Part shown: positions 18,175 through 29,123 of the stretch, one piece after another
How the letters are laid out: the number at the start of each line of letters is the position of its first letter
How positions within the stretch are numbered: the stretch's first letter is position 1
Source of the DNA: Streptomyces sp. V1I1
GTDB lineage: Bacteria; Actinomycetota; Actinomycetes; Streptomycetales; Streptomycetaceae
DNA: 64,000 nt
NCBI RefSeq assembly: GCF_030817355.1
Contig: NZ_JAUSZH010000001.1
Location: 6,830,501 to 6,894,500 of the forward strand
Direction: 5' to 3'
The notes under the pieces: generated by a model
What the model saw: the letters and a program-made list of their open reading frames with translations, nothing else
Database searches by the model: none
What the model was told of the DNA's origin: nothing
Program-made: the position numbers and the translations under genes

Positions 18175-19361
18175 CCCGCCGCCCCGTCGTTACCCGCCGT
18201 TCCCGCCACCGCATCGCCGCCGCCCTCGCGGCCGCCGCCCTCGCGCTCCTGCCCGCGACGCCCGCGCACGCGGACGGCATACGGACCCAGCAGTGGGCGC
18301 TCAGCTCCATGAATACCGACCAGGCCTGGCGCACCACCAAAGGCGAGGGCATCACCGTCGCGGTCCTCGACACGGGCGTCGACGACCGCCACCCCGACCT
18401 CGCGGGCTCGGTCCTGCAGGGCAAGGACTTCATCGGCTTCGGCGCCCAGCGCGGCGAACGCGCCTGGGCCCGCCACGGCACCGCCATGGCCGGCATCATC
18501 GCCGCCCACGGCCACGGCCCGGGCAGCGAGGACGGCGTCATGGGCATCGCGCCCGAGGTGAAGATCCTCCCCGTCCGGGTCATCCTCGAAGGCACTGACA
18601 AGGCCCGCGAGAAGGCCCGAAACTCCCGCGGCAATGCCCTCGCCCAGGGCATCCGCTGGGCCGCCGACCAGGGCGCCGACGTCATCAACCTCTCCCTCGG
18701 CGACGACAGCGAGTCCGCGCACCCCGAGGCGGCCGAGGACGCCGCCGTGCAGTACGCGCTCGCCAAGGGCTCCGTCGTCGTCGCGTCGGCCGGCAACGGC
18801 GGCGAGAAGGGCGACCACATCTCGTACCCCGCCGCCTACCCCGGCGTGATCGCCGTGACAGCCGTCGACCGCTTCGGCACCCACGCAGCCTTCTCCACCC
18901 GCCGCTGGTACGCCACCGTCAGCGCCCCCGGCGTCGACATCGTCATGGCCGACCCCGACCAGAAGTACTACCAGGGCTGGGGCACCAGCGCGGCCTCCGC
19001 CTTCGTCTCCGGCGCGGTGGCCCTGGTCCGCGCCGCCCACCCGGGCCTTACCCCCGCCCAGATCAAAAAGCTCCTCGCGGACTCCGCCCGCAACGGCCCC
19101 AAGGGCGGCCGCGACGACGCCAAGGGCTACGGCATCGTCGACCCGGCCGCCGCGATCAAAGCGGGCGCGAAGCTGCGCCCCGCTGGCCTGAAGGCCGCCT
19201 CCTCGGGCTACGACAAGGAGTACTTCGGCCCCGGCCCCGCGGCCGTGAAGAAGGACGTGGAGCCGGCCGGCTGGCTCGCCCCGCTCGCGGGCGGCATCGG
19301 CGCGCTCGTGCTGGCGGGTGCGGTCGTGCTCTGGCGCGGCGGCCGGGTCAGAGGCGCCTGA
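18171..19361 (+). CDS. Mycosin-type (type VII secretion-associated) serine protease
   Basis: 396 residues. Signal peptide (RHRIAAALAAAALALLPATPAHA), S8 subtilase domain with Asp in VAVLDTGVDDRHPDL, His in RHGTAMAGIIAAHG, Asn in ASAGNGG and Ser in GWGTSAASAFVSGA, then a C-terminal membrane helix (LAPLAGGIGALVLAGAVVLW) and a short basic tail. This is the MycP architecture: a membrane-anchored extracellular protease. No ESX core genes (EccB-E, EsxA/B) lie in the window, so it is an orphan here; the coupled proline-rich protein may be its partner or substrate. Its 3' end overlaps the next gene by 14 bp on the other strand. Confidence 0.9.
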   Translation: MTRRPVVTRRSRHRIAAALAAAALALLPATPAHADGIRTQQWALSSMNTDQAWRTTKGEGITVAVLDTGVDDRHPDLAGSVLQGKDFIGFGAQRGERAWARHGTAMAGIIAAHGHGPGSEDGVMGIAPEVKILPVRVILEGTDKAREKARNSRGNALAQGIRWAADQGADVINLSLGDDSESAHPEAAEDAAVQYALAKGSVVVASAGNGGEKGDHISYPAAYPGVIAVTAVDRFGTHAAFSTRRWYATVSAPGVDIVMADPDQKYYQGWGTSAASAFVSGAVALVRAAHPGLTPAQIKKLLADSARNGPKGGRDDAKGYGIVDPAAAIKAGAKLRPAGLKAASSGYDKEYFGPGPAAVKKDVEPAGWLAPLAGGIGALVLAGAVVLWRGGRVRGA

Positions 19362-19935
19362 CCGCCTCCCGCACCGCCGCCTCGACACACGCGATGCCCG
19401 CCTCCTTCGTCTCATGCCCGTCGGAGAGCACCGCGATGAGCCGGCCGTCGGCCCGCCCCACCGAGTGCACGACCCACAGCCCTGTCTCCCGCATCGGCAT
19501 CCAGCCGTTCTTGAGCGCCCAAGCGCCGCCCGCGGCCGACACCCCCCAGTCCTGCCCCTCGACCACCTGACCCATGAGGGCCCGGAGATACGCATACGGG
19601 CCGTCGAACACGGCCCGCATCAGCGCGAGTTGATCCGCCGCGGTGGTCCGCGTCAGCCCCCACGCAGTTTCGGCCCGCGTCTGGGCGAGCCCGAGCCGCG
19701 CATGCGCCGAGTCCAGCCCCGGCGCGCCGCCGATCGTCTCCCACAGCGCCGTCGCCGCGTCGTTGTCGCTCCGTACGATCATGGCCCGCGCCAGCTCCCG
19801 CTCCCGCGCGGTCAGCGGACGTCCCTCCAGCAGCAGCGCGGCCAGGATCGAGACCTTCACGATGCTCGCCGAGGGATACGCCCGCTGCTCGCCGTACGAC
19901 AGGCCGGACACGGCGACCGAGACACTGGCACTCAT
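19348..19935 (-). CDS. Serine hydrolase of class A beta-lactamase fold, short and leaderless
   Basis: 195 residues. The three active-site motifs of penicillin-recognising enzymes are present: SIVK (S-x-x-K, about residue 23), SDN (about 56) and KNG (KTG-like, about 140). At under 200 residues and with no signal peptide it is much shorter than a secreted class A beta-lactamase (about 290), and is predicted cytoplasmic unless a longer start exists. Many actinobacteria carry such homologues of unknown substrate. Its 3' end overlaps that of the mycosin gene by 14 bp in convergent orientation. Confidence 0.8.
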   Translation of the reverse strand: MSASVSVAVSGLSYGEQRAYPSASIVKVSILAALLLEGRPLTARERELARAMIVRSDNDAATALWETIGGAPGLDSAHARLGLAQTRAETAWGLTRTTAADQLALMRAVFDGPYAYLRALMGQVVEGQDWGVSAAGGAWALKNGWMPMRETGLWVVHSVGRADGRLIAVLSDGHETKEAGIACVEAAVREAVRRL

Positions 19936-19958
19936 ACCAGGGAGGTTAGGCTCGACGC

Positions 19959-20690
19959 GTGGCGCTCAAGAACATCCCTGACCCCGGTTTCTCCGACGAC
20001 GACGGCACCGCCGATCCCCGGCTGACGGCGGCCCTCGCGGACTGGTCCGCGGACCGCACGGCCCAGCAGCCGGTGCTCGAAGCCCTCAAGGACGCCCGGC
20101 TGCTGGTCCCGGTCGTCGCCTTGCTCGGCGAGGTCGAGGAGGACGAGAACGGCCTGCGCCGCGAGAAGACCAGCGACATGGCGATCCCCACGCTGACGGC
20201 GGGCGACCGCCGTGCGCTGCCCGCGTTCACCTCGATCGACTCGCTGGCCCGCTGGGACCCGCACGCGCGCCCCGTGGCCGTACCGCTGCACCAGGCATTG
20301 CAGGCCGTCGCCCACGAGCAGGCCGACACGCTGCTGCTCGACGTCGCGGGTCCCGTCCCCTACCAGCTGACCGGCAGCGCGCTGCTCGCCCTCTCCGAGG
20401 GCCGCACCAGCGTCGACCCGCTCGATGACCCGGCGGTCACCACCGCGGTACGGGACGCGGTCGCCGCCGAGCCCGCGGTGCTCCGCGCCCACCTCGGCCC
20501 CGGCCGCGCGGACGGCATCCTCGCCCTGGTCCTCGCCGCGGACGCGGTCCCGGCCCAGGCGGCCCGCCGCGTCGCCGAGACGCTGGCGGCCGACGACGTA
20601 CTGAGGGCCCGCCTGGTGCGGGGCCTCGACCTGGCACTGCTCCCGGCCGAGGCCACCCCGCCGGGCGAGCCCCTCTTCGTACGCGGGTAA
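19959..20690 (+). CDS. SseB family protein
   Basis: 243 residues from a GTG at 19959, divergent from the beta-lactamase-like gene with only 23 bp between starts. Contains the SseB N-terminal module (VLEALKDARLLVPVVA..., SDMAIPTLTAGDRRALPAFTSIDSLARW) and a helical C-terminal part. Family members are small soluble proteins first named for enhanced serine sensitivity in E. coli; the actinobacterial function is unknown. Confidence 0.85.
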   Translation: MALKNIPDPGFSDDDGTADPRLTAALADWSADRTAQQPVLEALKDARLLVPVVALLGEVEEDENGLRREKTSDMAIPTLTAGDRRALPAFTSIDSLARWDPHARPVAVPLHQALQAVAHEQADTLLLDVAGPVPYQLTGSALLALSEGRTSVDPLDDPAVTTAVRDAVAAEPAVLRAHLGPGRADGILALVLAADAVPAQAARRVAETLAADDVLRARLVRGLDLALLPAEATPPGEPLFVRG

Positions 20691-20697
20691 GAAGAAT

Positions 20698-21060
20698 TCA
20701 GCCGTACACCGGGCCGGTGTACTTCTCGCCCGGTCCCTGGCCCGGCTCGTCCGGGACCAGCGACGCCTCGCGGAACGCCAGCTGCAGCGACTTCAGCCCG
20801 TCGCGCAGCGGCGCCGCGTGGAAGGAGCTGATCTCGGTCGCGCTCGCGTCCATCAGACCCGCCAGCGCGTGCACCAGCTTCCGCGCCTCGTCCAGATCCT
20901 TGTGCTCCGCGCCGTCCTCGGTCAGACCGAGCTTCACGGCGGCCGCGCTCATCAGATTCACCGCGACCGTGACGATCACCTCGACGGCGGGGACCTCCGC
21001 GATGTCGCGGGTCATGTCGTCGAAGCCGGGGGACTCATTGGGGGTGGTCGCGTCACTCAT
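20698..21060 (-). CDS. DUF1844 domain protein
   Basis: 120 residues from ATG 21060 (MSDATTPNESPGFDDMTRD). A helical DUF1844 core (VEVIVTVAVNLMSAAAVKLGL... LDEARKLVHALAGLMD) fills most of the chain. The gene is typically found just upstream of, and divergent from, infC in Streptomyces, as here; function unknown. Convergent with sseB, 7 bp between the ends. Confidence 0.85.
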   Translation of the reverse strand: MSDATTPNESPGFDDMTRDIAEVPAVEVIVTVAVNLMSAAAVKLGLTEDGAEHKDLDEARKLVHALAGLMDASATEISSFHAAPLRDGLKSLQLAFREASLVPDEPGQGPGEKYTGPVYG

Positions 21061-21106
21061 GACGCACACGATATGCCCCGCCGCAGAGGACCGGTCTCCG
21101 GCCACC

Positions 21107-21137
21107 GGTTAGCCGCTTCCGGCCAGAGCTGCTAACC
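21107..21137. promoter_or_regulatory. Inverted repeat in the infC promoter region
   Basis: GGTTAGC (21107-21113) and GCTAACC (21131-21137) are exact inverted 7-mers, 17 bp apart, in the spacer between the divergent DUF1844 gene and infC. Position fits an operator over the infC promoter. Confidence 0.45.
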
Positions 21138-21434
21138 TTGTGTAACGACCGGCCGGACACCTGTGTGCCCGGCCCACAAGTGGAGGCTCCGATCTCCCAC
21201 CTGGCTGTCCTCCGGGACGGCGGGTCACCGGTCAGGCGGCGCCCATCGTTCCGTACGGACGATGGAGCCGCCCGATAAGCCCCGCGGTAGCACGCGGCGG
21301 TGTTCCGGTATTCGAGGAGCTCCCGCCTGTGTTCCGTCCGGGGCATTTTTCACGTTCCGGTGCGGTTGGTCTCACGAAACAGACGTTACGCGGCTGCCTG
21401 CCAGACATCCGTGTGGTGCTACTTAGGAGGATCC
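21138..21434 (+). promoter_or_regulatory. Long structured infC leader
   Basis: About 300 bp without a gene precede infC. The most obvious structure is an interrupted long hairpin at 21235-21272: GGCGGC pairs with GCCGCC, then CCATCG with CGATGG, closed by TCCG-TA-CGGA. A long structured leader before infC-rpmI-rplT suggests autoregulation by IF3 or L20, as known in other bacteria by other RNA structures. Confidence 0.5.
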
Positions 21435-22085
21435 ATCAGCGCCGAGCCCCGCATCAACGACCGGATTCGCGTTCCCGAAGTGCGACTTGTCGGTCCCAGC
21501 GGCGAGCAGGTCGGGATTGTTCCGCTTGCCAAGGCCCTCGAGCTTGCGCAGGAGTACGACCTCGACCTGGTCGAGGTCGCGGCGAACGCCCGTCCGCCTG
21601 TGTGCAAGCTCATGGACTACGGGAAGTTCAAGTACGAGTCGGCCATGAAAGCCCGTGAGGCGCGCAAGAACCAGGCGCACACGGTCATCAAGGAGATGAA
21701 GCTCCGGCCGAAGATCGACCCGCACGACTACGACACCAAAAAGGGTCACGTCGTCCGGTTCCTCAAGCAGGGCGACAAGGTCAAGATCACGATCATGTTC
21801 CGTGGTCGTGAGCAGTCCCGCCCCGAGCTTGGGTTCCGCCTGCTGCAGCGGCTCGCTTCCGATGTCGAGGACCTCGGATTCATCGAGTCGAACCCGAAGC
21901 AGGACGGCCGGAACATGATCATGGTTCTTGGCCCGCACAAGAAGAAGACCGAGGCCATGGCCGAGGCGCGTGAGGCTCAGGCCGCCCGCAAGGCGGAGCG
22001 TCAGGGCTACGCGCACGAGGAGACCACGGACGAGGCCGCCCAGGCCCCGGCCGAGGCCCCTTCCGAGACGCCCTCCGAGGCGTGA
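21435..22085 (+). CDS. infC: Translation initiation factor IF-3, probable AUC start
   Basis: 216 residues. IF3-N ([15 protein letters not shown]... [25 protein letters not shown]), a linker, and IF3-C ([32 protein letters not shown]), plus a C-terminal Glu/Ala-rich tail (about 30 residues) common in actinobacteria. It dissociates ribosomes and proofreads initiation. No ATG or GTG fits the conserved N-terminus: the codon before SAEPRIND is ATC (21435-21437), 4 nt after AGGAGG. A GTG at 21411 would put the ribosome-binding site and a TTA codon inside the gene. A rare start is the rule for infC in many bacteria and underlies its autoregulation. Confidence 0.93.
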   Translation: MSAEPRINDRIRVPEVRLVGPSGEQVGIVPLAKALELAQEYDLDLVEVAANARPPVCKLMDYGKFKYESAMKAREARKNQAHTVIKEMKLRPKIDPHDYDTKKGHVVRFLKQGDKVKITIMFRGREQSRPELGFRLLQRLASDVEDLGFIESNPKQDGRNMIMVLGPHKKKTEAMAEAREAQAARKAERQGYAHEETTDEAAQAPAEAPSETPSEA

Positions 22086-22208
22086 CCTGATGGGGCTGCC
22101 ACCCAGGCAGCCCCGGGTCCCGCCCGGAACCCACAAACCAAGATCTGACGCTCCTGTCGTCCGGTGTCCGCACCGGGGGAGCGCCACTGACGAGGAGATA
22201 ACGGCGCT

Positions 22209-22403
22209 ATGCCGAAGAACAAGACGCACAGCGGTGCCAAGAAGCGCTTCAAGATCACCGGCTCCGGCAAGGTGCTCCGTGAGCGCGCCGGCAAGCGCCA
22301 CCTGCTGGAGCACAAGTCGTCCAAGCTGACGCGTCGCCTCACCGGCAACGCCGAGATGGCCCCGGGTGACTCGAAGACCATCAAGAAGCTTCTCGGCAAG
22401 TGA
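22209..22403 (+). CDS. rpmI: 50S ribosomal protein L35
   Basis: 64 residues, the usual length ([31 protein letters not shown] split by family-typical basic stretches). A late-assembly protein of the large subunit. Second gene of the infC-rpmI-rplT operon, 123 bp after infC; GAGGAGAT precedes the ATG. Confidence 0.97.
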   Translation: MPKNKTHSGAKKRFKITGSGKVLRERAGKRHLLEHKSSKLTRRLTGNAEMAPGDSKTIKKLLGK

Positions 22404-22512
22404 CGTATGTGTCCCCGGTGACCGGGGGCACGCGCCGAGACCGGGACCAATTCGTTTCCGGGCCGGGGTGAGTCGAACTCTCAATCCCAGCCCCGCTACA
22501 AGGAGTTAACAA

Positions 22513-22905
22513 GTGGCACGCGTCAAGCGGGCAGTCAACGCCCACAAGAAGCGCCGGGCGATTCTCGAGCAGGCCAGCGGCTACCGCGGTCAGCGTTCGC
22601 GCCTGTACCGCAAGGCCAAGGAGCAGGTCACCCACTCCCTGGTCTACAACTACAACGACCGTAAGAAGCGCAAGGGCGACTTCCGTCAGCTGTGGATCCA
22701 GCGCATCAACGCCGCTGCCCGCCAGAACGGTATGACGTACAACCGCCTCATCCAGGGTCTGAAGGCCGCCAACATCGAGGTGGACCGCAAGATCCTGGCC
22801 GAGCTCGCGGTCAACGACGCCGGCGCGTTCGCCGCGCTCGTCGAGGTTGCCCAGAAGGCGCTTCCGAGCGACGTCAACGCCCCGAAGGCCGCGTCGGCGG
22901 CCTGA
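22513..22905 (+). CDS. rplT: 50S ribosomal protein L20
   Basis: 130 residues from GTG 22513 behind AAGGAG. Basic N-terminal extension ([14 protein letters not shown]) and globular domain ([25 protein letters not shown]). Binds 23S rRNA early in assembly and in several bacteria represses its own operon. Last gene of the operon, closed by a strong hairpin. Confidence 0.97.
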   Translation: MARVKRAVNAHKKRRAILEQASGYRGQRSRLYRKAKEQVTHSLVYNYNDRKKRKGDFRQLWIQRINAAARQNGMTYNRLIQGLKAANIEVDRKILAELAVNDAGAFAALVEVAQKALPSDVNAPKAASAA

Positions 22906-22931
22906 CGGCCGCGTCCAGCCGGACCGCTTTT

Positions 22932-22960
22932 GGACCCGCAGGCCTTCGGCCTGCGGGTCC
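22932..22960 (+). terminator. Terminator of the infC-rpmI-rplT operon
   Basis: Perfect 13-bp stem (22932-22944 with 22948-22960) and a TTC loop, preceded by CTTTT, 27 bp after the rplT stop. Confidence 0.9.
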
Positions 22961-23063
22961 GGTGCGTTCTGCGCTGTATCGGGGGACACCCCCGGCCCCC
23001 GACCTTCCCCGTGCAGACCCTTCCGGGGTCGGCCCCGGACCCGAATCAGAGAGCCGCAGGCAC

Positions 23064-23900
<837 letters not shown>

Positions 23901-23999
23901 GTGGGAGTACTCGCTCAGGGGGTCCGCTCCGTCACTTCCAGCTAGTAGTGTGACGGGCTCGGGGGCCCACTGCGGCGGCGGGAGAGGTGGGGTACGGGG

Positions 24000-25121
24000 A
24001 TGGCTGTCGGGACGAGCAGGCTCGCGGAGACACACGGGGCGTTGCTGTGCCAGTCCGGCGGCCTCGACGCGTTCGGGATCGACCCCGACGACCTCCCCGA
24101 CGGACTTGTCGTCGCCGACGAGAACGGCCGCGTGATCTGCTTCAACGACGCGGCCGTACGGATCACCGCCGTGTCCAAGGGCGAAGCGCTCGGCCTGCCG
24201 CTGGAGCGCGCGCTGCCGCTGGAGGACCTCAAGGGCTGCCGCTGGTGGACGCTTACCGATCCGTACGGCGGACTCGCCACCCGCGTCGGCCAGCCCGAGC
24301 GCAATCTGCTGCTGCCCGGCGGCCGCGAGGTCCTCGTCTCCGTCCGTTATGTGCGCGAGCGCCCCACCGGGCCGGTACGCCGCCTCGTCATCAGCCTGCG
24401 CGGCACCGAGGCCCGGCGCCGCACCGAACGCAGTCACGCCGAGCTGATAGCGACGGTCGCCCATGAGCTGCGTTCCCCGCTCACCTCGGTGAAGGGCTTC
24501 ACGGCGACGCTGCTCGCCAAATGGGAGCGATTCACCGACGACCAGAAGCGGCTGATGCTGGAGACGGTCGACGCCGACGCCAACCGCGTCACCCGGCTCA
24601 TCGCCGAGCTCCTCGACATCTCCCGTATCGACTCCGGACGGCTCGAAGTGCGCCGCCAGCCCATCGACATCGCGGCCGCCGTCGGACGCCACATCCAGTC
24701 GCACATAGCCAGTGGCCAGTCTCCCGACCGCTTCTTCGTGCGCATCCAGCGCCGGCTGCCCGATCTGTGGGCCGACCCGGACAAGATCGACCAGGTGCTC
24801 GGCAACCTGCTGGAAAATGCGGTGCGCCACGGCGCCGGAACGGTCACCATCGAGGTGGCGCCGGCATCGGCGAAGGACGACGAGAAGGGTACGGCCGTCA
24901 CCGTGAGCGACGAAGGCCCCGGCATCCCCGAGGAGTCGATGGGCCGTGTCTTCACCCGCTTCTGGCGGGGGAGCAAGCGCGGCGGCACCGGCCTGGGCCT
25001 CTACATCGTCAAGGGCATCGTCGAGGCGCACGGCGGGACGATCACCGTAGGCCGCGGACCCGGCGGCGGCGCCGAGTTCCGATTTATTCTGCCCGTCGGC
25101 GCCCCGGCCTACCTGAAATAA
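24000..25121 (+). CDS. Soluble PAS sensor histidine kinase (orphan)
   Basis: 373 residues, no membrane helices. PAS domain (about residues 28-135, LPDGLVVADENGRVICFNDAA), HisKA with phosphoacceptor His155 in HELRSPLTSVKG, and HATPase_c with N box (NLLENAVRHG), G1 (DEGPGIPEE), F (FTRFWRG) and G2 (GTGLGLYIVKG). Cytoplasmic, so it senses an internal cue. No response regulator gene adjoins. Its position between trmH and pheS appears conserved in Streptomyces. Confidence 0.93.
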   Translation: MAVGTSRLAETHGALLCQSGGLDAFGIDPDDLPDGLVVADENGRVICFNDAAVRITAVSKGEALGLPLERALPLEDLKGCRWWTLTDPYGGLATRVGQPERNLLLPGGREVLVSVRYVRERPTGPVRRLVISLRGTEARRRTERSHAELIATVAHELRSPLTSVKGFTATLLAKWERFTDDQKRLMLETVDADANRVTRLIAELLDISRIDSGRLEVRRQPIDIAAAVGRHIQSHIASGQSPDRFFVRIQRRLPDLWADPDKIDQVLGNLLENAVRHGAGTVTIEVAPASAKDDEKGTAVTVSDEGPGIPEESMGRVFTRFWRGSKRGGTGLGLYIVKGIVEAHGGTITVGRGPGGGAEFRFILPVGAPAYLK

Positions 25122-26411
<1,290 letters not shown>

Positions 26412-26412
<1 letters not shown>

Positions 26413-28928
26413 TGCGGGTCCCGCTTTCTTGGCTGCGGGAGTACGTCGACCTGTCGGCCACGGAGACCGGCCGCGACGTACAGACCAAGCTCATCGCGGC
26501 AGGTCTCGAGGTCGAGACGGTCGAGCAGCTCGGCGCCGGTCTCAAGGGCCCGCTCGTCGTCGGCAAGGTGCTGACCATCGAGGAGCTGACGGAGTTCAAG
26601 AAGCCCATCCGCTTCTGCACCGTCGACGTCGGCATGGCCAACGGCACCGGCGAGCCGCAGGAGATCGTCTGCGGCGCGCGCAACTTCTCCGTCGGCGACA
26701 AGGTCGTCGTGGTCCTGCCCGGCGCCGTGCTGCCCGGTGACTTCGCGATCGCCGCGCGCAACACGTACGGCAGGACCTCGCACGGCATGATCTGCTCCGG
26801 CGACGAGCTCGGCATGGGCGACGACGGCAGCGGTGGCATCATCGTGCTGCCGCCGGAGCACGAGGTCGGCACCGACGCCATCGAGCTGCTCGAGCTTGTC
26901 GACGAGGTCCTGGACATCGCCGTCACGCCCGACCGCGGCTACTGCCTCTCGATGCGCGGCGTCGCCCGCGAGACCGCCATTGCGTACGGCCTGCCGCTGC
27001 GCGACCCGGCGCTGCTGGACGTGCCCGCACCGAACTCCTTCGGGTACGTGGTCAAGGTCTCCGACCCGGTCGGCTGCGACCGCTTCACCGCGCGCACGGT
27101 CGTCGGCCTGGAGCCCGAGGCCCGCTCCCCGATCTGGCTGCAGCGCCGGCTGCAGAAGGCCGGGATGCGCCCGATCTCGCTCGCCGTCGACGTCACCAAC
27201 TACGTGATGCTCGAAGTCGGTCAGCCGCTGCACGCCTACGACCGGACCCGTCTCGACGGGCCGATCGGGGTGCGCCGCGCCGAGCCCGGCGAGAAGCTCA
27301 CCACCCTGGACGGCGTGCAGCGGGTGCTGGACGCCGAGGACCTGGTGATCACCGACAACCGCGGGCCGATCGGCCTCGCGGGCGTCATGGGCGGCGCCAA
27401 CACCGAGATCGCCGACCACGACGACGACACCGCCGGTGCCACCACCGAGGTCGTCATCGAGGCCGCGCACTTCGACGCCGTGTCCATCGCCCGTACGGCC
27501 CGGCGCCACAAGCTCGCCTCCGAGGCGTCCAAGCGCTTCGAGCGCGGCGTCGACCCGCAGGCCGCCTCTGCCGCCGCGCAGCGGACCGTCGACCTGCTGG
27601 TGCTGCTCGCCGGCGGCACGGCGGAGGCCGGCGTCACCGAGATCATCGCGCCGTCCGCGCCGCGTACGGTCTCGATGCCCGCCGACCACCCCGACCGTGT
27701 CGCGGGCGTCCACTACGGCCGCGAGACCGTCGTACGCCGCCTCCAGGAGGTCGGCTGCGACGTGTACGGGCAGGACGAACTGGTCGTCACCGTCCCGTCC
27801 TGGCGTCCCGACCTCGCCGAGCCGAACGATCTCGCCGAAGAGGTCATCCGGCTGGAGGGGTACGAGAACCTGCCCTCCACGCTGCCCAAGCCGCCGGCCG
27901 GTCGCGGGCTCACCGGCCGCCAGCGGCTGCACCGCCGCATCGGCCGCGCACTGGCCGGTGCCGGCTATGTCGAGGCGCCGAACTACCCGTTCGTCGGCGA
28001 GGCCGTGTTCGACCAGCTCGGCCTGGAAGCGGACGACCCGCGACGCACCGTCGTCAAGCTGGTCAACCCGCTCTCCGACGAGGAGCCGGCGCTGCGCACC
28101 ACGCTGCTGCCGGGCCTGCTCGGCGCGCTGCGGCGCAACGACGGCCGTGGCTCGCACGACTTGGCCCTCTTCGAGACGGGTCTGGTCTTCCGGCCGACCG
28201 GCGAGGAGACGGTCCCCGGCACGCTGCCCGTCGACCGCCGTCCCACCGATGAGGAGATCGCCGCGCTGAACGCGGCGCTGCCGCACCAGCCGCGCCGCGT
28301 CGCCACCGTTCTGGCCGGAGCGCGCGAGCAGGCCGGCTGGTGGGGCAAGGGGCGCCCGGCCGACTGGGCCGACGCGGTCGAGTCCGCCCGTACGGTCGCC
28401 CGCGAGGCCGGCGTCGAACTCATCGTCCGCGCCGATCAGCACGCCCCGTGGCACCCGGGCCGCTGCGCCGCGCTGTACGCCACCGTGAACGGCGAGGAGA
28501 CCCTCGTCGGCCACGCCGGCGAACTGCACCCGCGCGTCATCAAGGCGCTCGGGCTGCCGGAGCGCACCTGCGCGATGGAGGTCGAGCTCGACCTTCTCCA
28601 GCGGGCCGGTGAGGGCAGCCTGCGGGCCCCGCGGATCTCCACCTTCCCGGTGGCGACCCAGGACGTCGCGCTGGTCGTGTCCGAGGACGTGCCGACCGCC
28701 GAGGTCGAGAAGGTGCTGACCGAGGGCGCGGGTGAACTGCTGGAATCCATCCGGCTTTTCGATGTGTTTGTCGGGTCGCAGATCGGCGAGGGCAAGAAGT
28801 CCCTGGCGTACGCCCTGCGGTTCCGCTCCCCGGACCGGACGCTGACCGTCGAGGAGGCGTCGGCCGCCCGCGACGCCGCCGTCGCACTCGCCGCCGAGCG
28901 CACCGGGGCGGTGCTGCGCGGGGCCTGA
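26412..28928 (+). CDS. pheT: Phenylalanyl-tRNA synthetase beta subunit
   Basis: 838 residues. Domains in order: short N-terminal segment ([14 protein letters not shown]), tRNA-binding OB fold (about 40-155), B3/B4 editing domain (about 200-390, with [20 protein letters not shown]), B5 (about 400-480), catalytic-like core and the C-terminal ferredoxin-fold anticodon-binding domain ([31 protein letters not shown]). Usual length. It supports tRNA binding and hydrolyses Tyr-tRNA-Phe. Follows pheS with a 1-nt overlap and is closed by a hairpin. Confidence 0.97.
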
Positions 28929-28945
28929 CCGCTCCCGATCCCTGA

Positions 28946-28974
28946 GGGGCGCACCCGGACACCGGGTGCGCCCC
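28946..28974 (+). terminator. Terminator of pheST
   Basis: Perfect 13-bp stem (28946-28958 with 28962-28974), ACA loop, followed by TT, 17 bp after the pheT stop. Confidence 0.88.
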
Positions 28975-29123
28975 TTACGCCTTTGCCGGGCGCGGGGCGC
29001 CACCTCACTCATTCGGGTGAGAACGTGGGGCGTCGTTCCTTTCGGGCCCGGTCGATCGACAGAATCGACCCAGCCGTAGGGGCGGGCCTGCGCGCCGGAC
29101 AGGTCTACGAGGGGACCATCCGC

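Noticed and set aside
16336..19361. Full type VII secretion locus
   Set aside because: Only the mycosin is present; no FtsK-like EccC, WXG100 or EccD-type genes in the window.
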